From Desulfovibrio sp. (GTDB lineage Bacteria; Desulfobacterota; Desulfovibrionia; Desulfovibrionales; Desulfovibrionaceae): a stretch of 7,396 nt of DNA. The DNA lies in assembly GCA_009773975.1 (NCBI GenBank), contig VSMX01000093.1, positions 1 to 7,396 of the forward strand, given 5' to 3'. The notes below the pieces were generated by a model. That model did no database searches and was not told the DNA's origin. It was given only the letters and a program-made list of their open reading frames with translations. Positions 1 through 5,956 of this stretch are shown piece after piece; within the stretch, counting starts at the first letter, position 1; each line of letters opens with the position of its first letter. The position numbers and the translations under genes were made by a program.

Positions 1-791
1 ATGACGCCACAAAAATCATCCTGGGCGGAGCCACTGGCCGAATCGGCCGGGCAATCCGCAACCTGATCGACAACGAGCCCGGCTACGCGCTTTCCGGCGC
101 TGTGGAGAATCCCGATTATCTAGGCGATCTTCGCAATCTGGATTGCATTGTTGCCGACAATCTCGAGGAAGTGCTCAAGCTTGCGGAAGGGGTGATCATT
201 GATTTCACCCAGGCCAATGTGGCCATGCATTCAGCCAGCGTGGCGGCCTCATTTGGCCGCCCCATAGTAATAGGGACGACTGGCCTCAATCCGGCGCAAA
301 AGGCGCAGCTTGCGGATCTGGGCAAAAAATGTCCGCTATTGTGGTCTGGCAACATGAGTATTGGCGTAAATGTTCTCCTGCGTATTCTGCCACAGCTGGC
401 CAAAACTCTTGGGCCGGATTACGACATGGAAATAGTGGAGATACACCATAACCGCAAAAAAGACGCGCCCAGCGGCACGGCGCTGATGCTGGGCGAAGCG
501 CTGGCAGAAGCCAGGGACTGGGATTTTGAAGCCTGCAAAAAAACATGCCGGGAAGGGATGACAGGCGAACGCCCCAAAATGGAGATTGGAATCCAGGCGG
601 TAAGGGGTGGCGATGTTGCCGGCGTGCATACCGTTTACTTTTTTGGCCCCGGTGAAAGAATAGAAGTTACCCACCAGGCCCATGGCAGGGAAAATTTCGC
701 CATGGGCGCCCTGACTGCCGCAAAATGGCTGAAGAATCAAAAAGCCGGCAAGCTCTATTCAATGCAGGATATGTTCGCCTGCAACAGTTAG
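1..791 (+). CDS. dapB: 4-hydroxy-tetrahydrodipicolinate reductase, 5' end cut by window
   Basis: DapB reduces 4-hydroxy-tetrahydrodipicolinate to tetrahydrodipicolinate with NAD(P)H in the cytoplasm, in the lysine and diaminopimelate pathway. The reading frame is open from base 3, giving 262 visible residues; the family is usually about 265-275, so only the first few residues are missing. Visible residues 8-15 (GGATGRIG) form the N-terminal nucleotide-binding loop. DFT (67-69) and GTTG (91-94) line the cofactor site. The block IHHNRKKDAPSGTA carries the catalytic histidine pair H148-H149 and the substrate lysine K152, matching E. coli H159, H160 and K163. A GTG at 102 would remove the Rossmann loop, so it is not the start. 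The stop TAG (789-791) straddles the left end of the inverted-repeat element at 791-994. Identification is firm. Confidence 0.96.
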   Translation, partial: DATKIILGGATGRIGRAIRNLIDNEPGYALSGAVENPDYLGDLRNLDCIVADNLEEVLKLAEGVIIDFTQANVAMHSASVAASFGRPIVIGTTGLNPAQKAQLADLGKKCPLLWSGNMSIGVNVLLRILPQLAKTLGPDYDMEIVEIHHNRKKDAPSGTALMLGEALAEARDWDFEACKKTCREGMTGERPKMEIGIQAVRGGDVAGVHTVYFFGPGERIEVTHQAHGRENFAMGALTAAKWLKNQKAGKLYSMQDMFACNS

Positions 792-817
792 AAGCAGTCT
801 TCACATGCACATTTTGT
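791..817 (+). repeat. Left terminal inverted repeat of the MITE-like element
   Basis: It begins GAAGCAGTCTTCACATG and continues to ATTTTGT at 811-817. It pairs with the right end at 967-994. Its first base is also the last base of the dapB stop codon. Confidence 0.7.
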
Positions 818-896
818 CCTCTCGCTGCGTCATGCCGCGCAACCGGTGCCCCGCATCCGCAAGCCGCTTTCAGCGGCAACGGCTGCGTCGGATTTC

Positions 897-947
897 GTAA
901 ATTATTCCGGTCGAGTACCGTTAGTGCACACCCCCTTCATAATTTAC
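897..947. repeat. Internal 9-bp perfect inverted repeat inside the MITE-like element
   Basis: GTAAATTAT at 897-905 is the exact reverse complement of ATAATTTAC at 939-947, with a 33-base spacer. It may be secondary structure of the element or the trace of a nested or older repeat end. At this AT-rich composition chance is possible. Confidence 0.4.
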
Positions 948-966
948 TTATCTTCCTTGCGAGATA

Positions 967-994
967 ACAAAATTCACCATGTGAAGACAGCTTC
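967..994 (-). repeat. Right terminal inverted repeat of the MITE-like element
   Basis: On the minus strand it reads GAAGCTGTCTTCACATG and ends in ATTTTGT, with one extra base relative to the left arm. TTA follows it on the + strand at 995-997. Confidence 0.7.
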
Positions 995-1032
995 TTAATT
1001 ATATTTGTAAAATCATGCTGGAAGATCCGAAA

Positions 1033-1052
1033 CCCCGTCCTTCAGGGCGGGG
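1033..1052. repeat. GC-rich hairpin resembling IS200/IS605-type ends
   Basis: Bases 1033-1040 pair with 1045-1052 in an 8-bp stem containing one T-G pair, around a TTCA loop. No T-run follows, so it is not a standard intrinsic terminator. The CCCCGTCC-TTCA-GGGCGGGG shape is like the terminal hairpins of IS200/IS605 elements, but no tnpA or tnpB remnant and no second end were found. It could equally be an RNA-stabilising hairpin that once sat about 35 bases after the dapB stop, before the MITE-like insertion. Confidence 0.45.
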
Positions 1053-1064
1053 GCACAGGCTTGT

Positions 1065-1086
1065 TCGGCCAGAAGGCCGATGTTTT
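1065..1086 (+). terminator. Weak candidate intrinsic terminator
   Basis: TCGGCC (1065-1070), loop AGAA and GGCCGA (1075-1080) form a perfect 6-bp stem followed by TGTTTT. The stem is short and the T tract broken, so termination would be partial. It lies 20 bases before the next start codon and could separate dapB transcription from the dehydrogenase gene or act as a leader hairpin. Confidence 0.4.
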
Positions 1087-1106
1087 AAACCACAAAGGTA
1101 TTTGCC

Positions 1107-2036
1107 ATGAATATACTGGTTACTCCCCGCTCGTTTGGAAAAAACAACCCCGAGCTTTTTGACAGGCTGAAAGCAGCGGGCCTGAATGTTATCCGCAATG
1201 AAACTGGCGGCATACTTGATGAAAAATCAATGATTGAGCTGATTGCGCCCTGCGAAGGCGTGATTATCGGAGTTGACCCGCTGAATGCCAAAGTTCTGGA
1301 CGCGGCCAAAAATCTCGTGGCCATTTCCAAGTATGGCGTTGGGCTCGACAATATTGACCTGGCCCTGTGCAGGGAAAGGGGCATCAGGGTTTCCCGCACG
1401 GTCGGCGCAAACAGCAATGCCGTTGCCGATTACGCCCTGGCGCTCATGCTTGCGGTTGCCAGGAAGGTTTGCCTGATTGACAAGCGCTGTCATGAAAAAG
1501 ACTGGAGCAAGATAACCGGCATTGATCTTTATGGAAAAACGCTGGGCATAATCGGCCTGGGCGCAATCGGCAAATGCGTGGCGCGCCGGGCAAACGGTTT
1601 TTCAATGAAGATTCTTGGTTTTGATCCTTGCTGGGATGATGATTTCTGCACTCAAATGAATGTTGAAAGAGCGGACATTGACCGCATTTGCAGGGAAGCG
1701 GACTTCATCAGCCTGCACTGTTTGCTGAATGATGAAACGGCCAATCTCATCAATGAACGCAGGATTGGCATGATGAAAAAGAATGCCATTATCATCAATA
1801 CAGCCCGCGCAGGCCTGATTGACGGCAAGGCTCTCCTGGGCGCGCTGGAACGGAAAGCTATTTATGGCGCGGGGCTGGACGTTTTCGGGCAGGAGCCGCC
1901 CGAAAACAGGGCCTGGTATGAACTGGACAATCTGGTCATGGGCTCCCACTGTTCTTCCTCGACTCTGGGCGCGACTGAAATGATGGGGAACATGGCTGTG
2001 ACAAACCTGTTAAATGATTTGAACCTCCCGGAATAA
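1107..2036 (+). CDS. D-isomer-specific 2-hydroxyacid dehydrogenase (phosphoglycerate dehydrogenase-like, no ACT domain)
   Basis: A 309-residue cytoplasmic NAD-dependent oxidoreductase that would interconvert a D-2-hydroxyacid and its 2-oxoacid. The substrate-binding domain is split around a central Rossmann domain (about 100-285). GLGAIG at 150-155 is the dinucleotide loop and D173 in GFDP favours NAD over NADP. The catalytic set is present: R234 in NTARAG, E263 in GQEPP and H281 in GSHCSSST. The protein ends right after the catalytic core, so it lacks the regulatory ACT domain of long SerA enzymes. AAAGG at 1094-1098 supports the ATG at 1107. It stands alone between the mobile-element region and the dnaK promoter, so context does not reveal the substrate. 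3-Phosphoglycerate, glyoxylate, hydroxypyruvate or D-lactate-type substrates are all possible; the family call is firm and the substrate open. Confidence 0.92.
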   Translation: MNILVTPRSFGKNNPELFDRLKAAGLNVIRNETGGILDEKSMIELIAPCEGVIIGVDPLNAKVLDAAKNLVAISKYGVGLDNIDLALCRERGIRVSRTVGANSNAVADYALALMLAVARKVCLIDKRCHEKDWSKITGIDLYGKTLGIIGLGAIGKCVARRANGFSMKILGFDPCWDDDFCTQMNVERADIDRICREADFISLHCLLNDETANLINERRIGMMKKNAIIINTARAGLIDGKALLGALERKAIYGAGLDVFGQEPPENRAWYELDNLVMGSHCSSSTLGATEMMGNMAVTNLLNDLNLPE

Positions 2037-2096
2037 ACGTAAATTTTTTTGTTTTTGCTACTGGACGCCGGCACTCGAGGACTTATTTAATCTGCA

Positions 2097-2110
2097 GCGG
2101 AGCACTCCGC
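2097..2110. promoter_or_regulatory. 14-bp palindrome upstream of the dnaK promoter candidate
   Basis: GCGGAG (2097-2102) and CTCCGC (2105-2110) are perfect inverted arms around CA. It ends six bases before the -35-like hexamer at 2117, a position suited to a regulator-binding site. No T-run follows, which argues against a terminator for the preceding gene. The sequence includes AGCACTC but not the right half of CIRCE, so it is not an HrcA operator. Confidence 0.35.
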
Positions 2111-2116
2111 CCGAAT

Positions 2117-2143
2117 TTGATTTATCGATCCGGATGGTATTAT
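2117..2143 (+). promoter_or_regulatory. Candidate extended -10 promoter for dnaK
   Basis: TTGATT (2117-2122) and TATTAT (2138-2143) are 15 bases apart. TGG immediately before the -10 forms an extended -10 (TGn), which can compensate for the short spacing. It would give a 5' leader of about 50 bases before the dnaK ATG. No convincing heat-shock sigma32-type promoter was recognised in the gap. Confidence 0.4.
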
Positions 2144-2200
2144 GCGCATGCCGTCTGACACATAAAAAACGCGCAAATTGATTTTTTGGAGGATAGCCGT

Positions 2201-4099
2201 ATGTCCAAAATTATTGGCATTGACCTTGGCACAACCAACTCATGCGTATATGTCATGGAAGGCAAGGAGCCCAAATGCATTACCAACCCGGAAGGCGGCC
2301 GCACGACGCCTTCCGTTGTCGCTTTTACAGACAAGGAAAGACTTGTCGGTGAGATTGCCAAGCGTCAGGCTGTTACCAACCCCAAACGCACAATTTTTGC
2401 CATCAAGCGTCTTATGGGACGCAAATATGATAGCGGCGAAGTGGAACGCTGGAAAGAGAATTCCCCATACGCGATTGTAAAAACCCCCAATGGCGATGCC
2501 GGTGTTGAAGTTGACGGCCGCGTTTATTCCGCGCCTGAAATTTCGGCAATGATTCTGGCCAAGCTGAAATCCGATGCCGAAGCCTATCTTGGCGAAACAG
2601 TAACGGAAGCCGTTATCACTGTCCCCGCGTATTTCAACGATGCCCAGCGCCAGGCCACCAAGGACGCCGGCCGTATTGCCGGCCTGGAAGTAAAACGTAT
2701 CATCAACGAGCCTACAGCGGCATCCCTAGCCTATGGCTCGGACAAGAAGACAAATGAAAAGATAGGCGTTTTCGACCTTGGCGGCGGCACTTTCGACATT
2801 TCCATTCTGGAAGTTGGCGACGGCGTTGTTGAAGTCCGCTCTACAAATGGTGATACCTTCCTTGGCGGCGAAGACTTTGACCAGCGCATCATCAACTGGC
2901 TTGTCGAGGAATTCAGGAAAGACAAGGGGATTGATCTTTCCCAGGACAGCATGGCCCTGCAGCGCCTGAAGGAAGCTGCCGAAAAGGCGAAGAAAGACCT
3001 GTCCACGGCCATGGAAGCCGAAATCAACCTGCCCTTTATCACTGCCAACCAGAGCGGCCCGCAGCATTTGCTGATCAAGCTGACTCGCGCCAAGCTGGAA
3101 TCCCTGGTCAGCGACCTGGTTGACCGCACGGAAGAACCCTGTAACCAGGCTCTTACCGATGCCGGTCTTGCCCCGAAGGACGTCAACGAAATTCTGCTTG
3201 TTGGCGGCATGACCAGAATGCCCCTTGTGCAGCAGACAGTGGGCAAATTCTTTGGCAAGGAACCCAACCGCTCGGTCAACCCGGACGAAGTTGTGGCCAT
3301 GGGCGCCGCAATTCAGGGCGGCATCCTTTCCGGCGATGTCAAGGACGTGTTGCTGCTTGACGTTACGCCGCTTTCACTCGGCATTGAAACCATGGGTGGC
3401 GTGTTCACAAAACTTATTGACCGCAATACGACCATTCCAACCAGAAAGAGCCAGGTGTTCACCACGGCCGCGGACAACCAGCCCTCCGTGTCAATCCACG
3501 TCCTGCAGGGCGAACGTCCAATGGCCGCCGACAACATGACCCTTGCCAGGTTTGACCTGACCGGCATTCCGCCGGCGCCGCGCGGTGTGCCGCAGATCGA
3601 AGTTTCCTTCGATATCGACGCCAACGGCATTGTGAACGTTTCCGCCAAGGATATGGGCACAGGCAAGGAACAGTCCATCAAGATTACGGCCAGCTCGGGC
3701 CTTTCGGAAGACGATATCAATCGCCTTGTCAAAGAAGCGGAGGCGCATGCCAATGACGACAAGAAGAAACAGGAGCTTATTGAAGCCCGCAACCATGCCG
3801 ACAGCCTTATTTATGGCACGGAAAAATCTCTTGCCGATCTTGGCGACAAGGCCGATGCCTCTGTCAAGGCCGACATCGAAGGCAAAATTGCCGATCTGCG
3901 CAAACTGATGGAAGGCGATGACGCCGCCGCCATCAAGTCCGCAACCGAGGAACTGGCCAAGACATCCCACAAGCTGGCTGAAAATCTTTACCAGCAGCAG
4001 GCCCAGGAACAACCCCAGGGCAATGCCGGCGGCGCAGCTTCTGGATCCGCTGATGGCGATGACGTTGTGGATGCCGACTTTACAGAAGTCAAGAAATAA
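2201..4099 (+). CDS. dnaK: Molecular chaperone DnaK (Hsp70)
   Basis: A 632-residue ATP-dependent Hsp70 chaperone that binds exposed hydrophobic segments of unfolded proteins in the cytoplasm, normally cycling with DnaJ and GrpE. All three Hsp70 signatures are present: IDLGTTNS near residues 6-13, VFDLGGGTFDIS from 190 and ILLVGGMTRM from 331. T197 is the equivalent of the autophosphorylated T199 of E. coli. The interdomain linker DVLLLD lies at 382-387, followed by the substrate-binding beta domain, the helical lid and the conserved acidic tail DDVVDADFTEVKK. Length is normal (E. coli 638). The ATG at 2201 is chosen because GGAGG at 2188-2192 lies eight bases upstream; a TTG at 2186 is in frame but precedes the ribosome site. 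Neither grpE nor dnaJ is adjacent, and a terminator follows, so it is probably transcribed alone. Confidence 0.98.
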   Translation: MSKIIGIDLGTTNSCVYVMEGKEPKCITNPEGGRTTPSVVAFTDKERLVGEIAKRQAVTNPKRTIFAIKRLMGRKYDSGEVERWKENSPYAIVKTPNGDAGVEVDGRVYSAPEISAMILAKLKSDAEAYLGETVTEAVITVPAYFNDAQRQATKDAGRIAGLEVKRIINEPTAASLAYGSDKKTNEKIGVFDLGGGTFDISILEVGDGVVEVRSTNGDTFLGGEDFDQRIINWLVEEFRKDKGIDLSQDSMALQRLKEAAEKAKKDLSTAMEAEINLPFITANQSGPQHLLIKLTRAKLESLVSDLVDRTEEPCNQALTDAGLAPKDVNEILLVGGMTRMPLVQQTVGKFFGKEPNRSVNPDEVVAMGAAIQGGILSGDVKDVLLLDVTPLSLGIETMGGVFTKLIDRNTTIPTRKSQVFTTAADNQPSVSIHVLQGERPMAADNMTLARFDLTGIPPAPRGVPQIEVSFDIDANGIVNVSAKDMGTGKEQSIKITASSGLSEDDINRLVKEAEAHANDDKKKQELIEARNHADSLIYGTEKSLADLGDKADASVKADIEGKIADLRKLMEGDDAAAIKSATEELAKTSHKLAENLYQQQAQEQPQGNAGGAASGSADGDDVVDADFTEVKK

Positions 4100-4143
4100 A
4101 AATATGTTCGATATGTAAACTTGCCAGAGTTTGCAGCCTGTAT

Positions 4144-4184
4144 TAGAAAGGTCTGACTAGAAAAAAAGTCAGACCTTTCTATTT
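4144..4184 (+). terminator. Intrinsic terminator after dnaK
   Basis: Bases 4144-4158 are perfectly complementary to 4167-4181, a 15-bp stem with an A-rich 8-base loop. The GC-containing core GGTCTGACT (4150-4158) pairs with 4167-4175, and TTTCTATTT (4176-4184) serves as the T tract with a matching A-rich flank upstream. It lies 45 bases after the dnaK stop and ends 13 bases before the next start codon, so it either separates dnaK from the lipoprotein operon or attenuates read-through into it. Confidence 0.82.
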
Positions 4185-4197
4185 ATGGGGTACTGCC

Positions 4198-5646
4198 ATG
4201 CCTGCACGAATTTGGAACCTGTCATGTTTCAATGGCTTTTTCGCCATCCTTGCCCTGTGCTGCCTTTTCCTGAATGGCTGTTCGGTCTTGCAAGGTAAAA
4301 AGAGCGCCCAGCAAAGCAGCTCAAAAAAACCATGTATTGTCCTGGCTTTGCCGGATTCCGGCCCATATTCCGCGATTTCCACAAAAATCCGGCACGGCGC
4401 GCAAGAATCAAAGCTTGAACTTGCAAAAACAGGCATCAATGTGCGCATTGAAAACCTGAACACGGAATCGCCGTCGTGGCTCACCGCCCTTGACGCCCTG
4501 CCCGCCGAATGCGCTGTTGTGGGCGGCCCAATGCGTGAAAAAAGCTATCTGGCGGCAGAAAAAGCCGGCGCGCTGGAAAAACGCGCTTTTTTTGCTTTTA
4601 TGCCGACCCTGAAGGCCACAGATGAAGGCAAGCGGGCCTGGCGTTTCTTCCCCAGCCCCAGGGACCAGATTGAAGCTTTGGTGCGCTTTGCCGCGGATGA
4701 ACTCGGAATTCGCTCCTTCGGGTCTTTTTATCCCTCGGATTCATACGGCCAGCGAATGACCAAAATTTTGGAGACTACCCTTGTCTCCAAAAATATGACC
4801 CTCAAAAAGGCCTCCTACAATCCCAAGACCCCAGGAACATGGAGCAATTCCGCAGCCGAACTTGTGCAGCCAATCCAATCTCCCGGCAAAAGCCCTGTGC
4901 CACAAACCACATTCGAAGCCGTGCTTTTGCCTGATTCGTGGAAAAATGTGGACAAGATCACGAGCAGCCTGCTGGTCAATGGCGAGGATCGCCTGGTGCT
5001 TATGGGCACCACGCTATGGGAGCAGGGGCTTTCCGGCAAGCAGGTGCCTAACGCCCAGAATTACGCCCTGGCAATTTTCCCCGGCGCCTGGAACCGCGCC
5101 AGGGCGCCCAAAAGCCTCAAGGGCGCAAACAATGATTTCTGGACGGCCCTTGGTTATGACTTTATCCGCTTCGCGGCGCATATAGGCCTGAGCTCAAGGC
5201 CAACGGCAACCGAAATTACCACATACGCCAGACAGTCGTCCCCAGCAATGCGGGCTCTTGCGCCCATTACATACGATGGCCATGGCGTTGCCCATGAAAA
5301 GCTCCATCTTTTCCAGATTTCCTCTACTGGCATGAAACCAGCCAATGTGCAGGAACTGCGCCAGAAAAGACAGCAAATTCAGGAGCAGGCCGCCTTGCGC
5401 ATCAGGAATATCCAGGCTGAAACCACGCCGGAGCCGGGGCTGACTCAAGAGTCGGCAGATTATTCAGAAGAGCCGGCAAGTTCAAATTCCGCGCCAACGC
5501 AAATCAGCGCGCCAGTTGAGCCGGAGCCGCAGCATATTCCGTCGCCCGCAATCATGCGTCCCGCAAGTCCGCAGACACCTGCGCAGCCCCAATTGGGCAC
5601 AGTTCCCCAACCATCATATAAATTGCGTCTGCCAGTAAAAAAATGA
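4198..5646 (+). CDS. Lipoprotein with periplasmic-binding-protein-like fold (possible penicillin-binding protein activator type)
   Basis: A 482-residue predicted lipoprotein. Residues 1-27 are a lipoprotein signal peptide with a hydrophobic core (about 14-25) and lipobox LNGC; C28 would be lipidated. Serine at +2 favours the outer membrane over the inner membrane. From about 46 to 380 the pattern resembles type I periplasmic binding proteins: a first strand IVLALPDSGPYS, a VVGGP turn near 107-111 and YPSDSYGQRM at 178-187. The tail from about 408 is rich in Pro, Gln, Ser and Glu and looks disordered. No transporter genes are nearby, so ligand import is unlikely; LpoA-like proteins that stimulate penicillin-binding proteins share this fold, but the function is inferred. 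The start has GGGG at 4187-4190 seven bases upstream. It is tightly linked to gatC, whose ribosome site overlaps its stop codon. Confidence 0.85.
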   Translation: MPARIWNLSCFNGFFAILALCCLFLNGCSVLQGKKSAQQSSSKKPCIVLALPDSGPYSAISTKIRHGAQESKLELAKTGINVRIENLNTESPSWLTALDALPAECAVVGGPMREKSYLAAEKAGALEKRAFFAFMPTLKATDEGKRAWRFFPSPRDQIEALVRFAADELGIRSFGSFYPSDSYGQRMTKILETTLVSKNMTLKKASYNPKTPGTWSNSAAELVQPIQSPGKSPVPQTTFEAVLLPDSWKNVDKITSSLLVNGEDRLVLMGTTLWEQGLSGKQVPNAQNYALAIFPGAWNRARAPKSLKGANNDFWTALGYDFIRFAAHIGLSSRPTATEITTYARQSSPAMRALAPITYDGHGVAHEKLHLFQISSTGMKPANVQELRQKRQQIQEQAALRIRNIQAETTPEPGLTQESADYSEEPASSNSAPTQISAPVEPEPQHIPSPAIMRPASPQTPAQPQLGTVPQPSYKLRLPVKK

Positions 5647-5650
5647 GGCG
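5644..5650 (+). promoter_or_regulatory. gatC ribosome binding site overlapping the upstream stop codon
   Basis: TGAGGCG contains the lipoprotein stop TGA (5644-5646) and the Shine-Dalgarno core GAGG (5645-5648), six bases before the gatC ATG at 5655. This overlap suggests translational coupling and decides the gatC start against the in-frame ATG at 5643, which has no visible ribosome site. Confidence 0.7.
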
Positions 5651-5654
5651 AAAA

Positions 5655-5945
5655 ATGAGCCGTACAGTCAGTGTTGAAGAAGTGAGGCACATGGCCAAAC
5701 TTTCCAAACTCGAAATCGACAGCAGGGAAGAAGAATTGTTCAGGCACCAGTTTGGCGCCATTCTTGAACACATGGGCATTCTTTCCCAAGTCGATACTTC
5801 AAATATTGAACCTCTTTACACGCCTGCCACGCAGGATGAGTTTACCCGCGCCGACGTGGCAAACAATACGCGCCAGCGTGAGCAGATTTTGGCCAATGCC
5901 CCCCAGACTGACGGGGAATATTTTATTGTGCCCCGGATTGTGTAG
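5655..5945 (+). CDS. gatC: Aspartyl/glutamyl-tRNA amidotransferase subunit C
   Basis: A 96-residue small subunit of the GatCAB complex, which converts Glu-tRNA(Gln) to Gln-tRNA(Gln) and Asp-tRNA(Asn) to Asn-tRNA(Asn) in bacteria lacking the direct synthetases. GatC is a belt-like subunit that stabilises the GatA-GatB contact. The N-terminal VSVEEVRHMAKLSKLEI is the typical GatC helix, followed by the FGAILEHMGILSQVDTSNIEPL block. The C-terminus EYFIVPRIV is the standard family ending. Length matches the usual 95-100 residues. The start at 5655 follows GAGG at 5645-5648. It sits between the lipoprotein gene and gatA, 11 bases before the latter. Confidence 0.96.
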   Translation: MSRTVSVEEVRHMAKLSKLEIDSREEELFRHQFGAILEHMGILSQVDTSNIEPLYTPATQDEFTRADVANNTRQREQILANAPQTDGEYFIVPRIV

Positions 5946-5956
5946 CTGGATAAATT

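Larger units (their letters stand above)
791..994. mobile_element. MITE-like non-autonomous element with terminal inverted repeats
   Basis: The outer 17 bases at 791-807 match the reverse complement of 978-994 at 16 of 17 positions (the mismatch pairs 796 with 989). With a one-base gap the similarity extends to 791-817 against 967-994, 23 of 28 aligned columns. The element is 204 bp and is flanked on both sides by TTA (788-790 and 995-997), which could be a 3-bp target duplication. No transposase-sized ORF lies inside. The interior holds a 6-bp GC hairpin (863-868 with 872-877), a 9-bp AT-rich inverted repeat and the direct repeat GCTGCGTC (824-831, 882-889). Size, ends and lack of coding fit a MITE mobilised in trans. 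A TTA duplication would suit IS5/IS1031-type transposases (TNA), but the family is inferred. A long-range RNA stem is the main alternative. Confidence 0.68.

Noticed and set aside
832..900. 22-codon Arg-rich ORF inside the MITE-like element
   Set aside because: No ribosome site, and the composition follows from the GC-rich hairpin sequence. It is more likely chance.
725..967. 80-codon + strand ORF running from the dapB end through the MITE-like element
   Set aside because: It overlaps the end of dapB in another frame, crosses the element's left end, has no visible ribosome site and matches no family I recognise.
973..1005. Outward promoter formed at the right end of the MITE-like element
   Set aside because: TTCACC is a fair -35, but the hexamer at correct spacing (TAATTA) is a poor -10, and the better TATATT lacks a -35.
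2041..2056. T-rich run after the dehydrogenase as an intrinsic terminator
   Set aside because: No stable hairpin precedes the T tract.
2071..2107. Possible CIRCE operator (GCACTC at 2071 and 2102)
   Set aside because: The two copies are in direct, not inverted, orientation and the GAGTGCTAA half is absent.
2186..2200. TTG start five codons upstream of the dnaK ATG
   Set aside because: It lies upstream of and overlaps the GGAGG ribosome site that serves the ATG at 2201, and the family begins at MSKIIGIDLG.
2731..3300. Long minus-strand ORF antisense to dnaK (189 codons)
   Set aside because: It is a shadow of the strongly biased dnaK codons with no recognisable protein features.
4121..4146. 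Promoter TTGCCA/TATTAG for the lipoprotein operon
   Set aside because: The spacer is only 14 bases and the -10 falls in the terminator stem; unconvincing.
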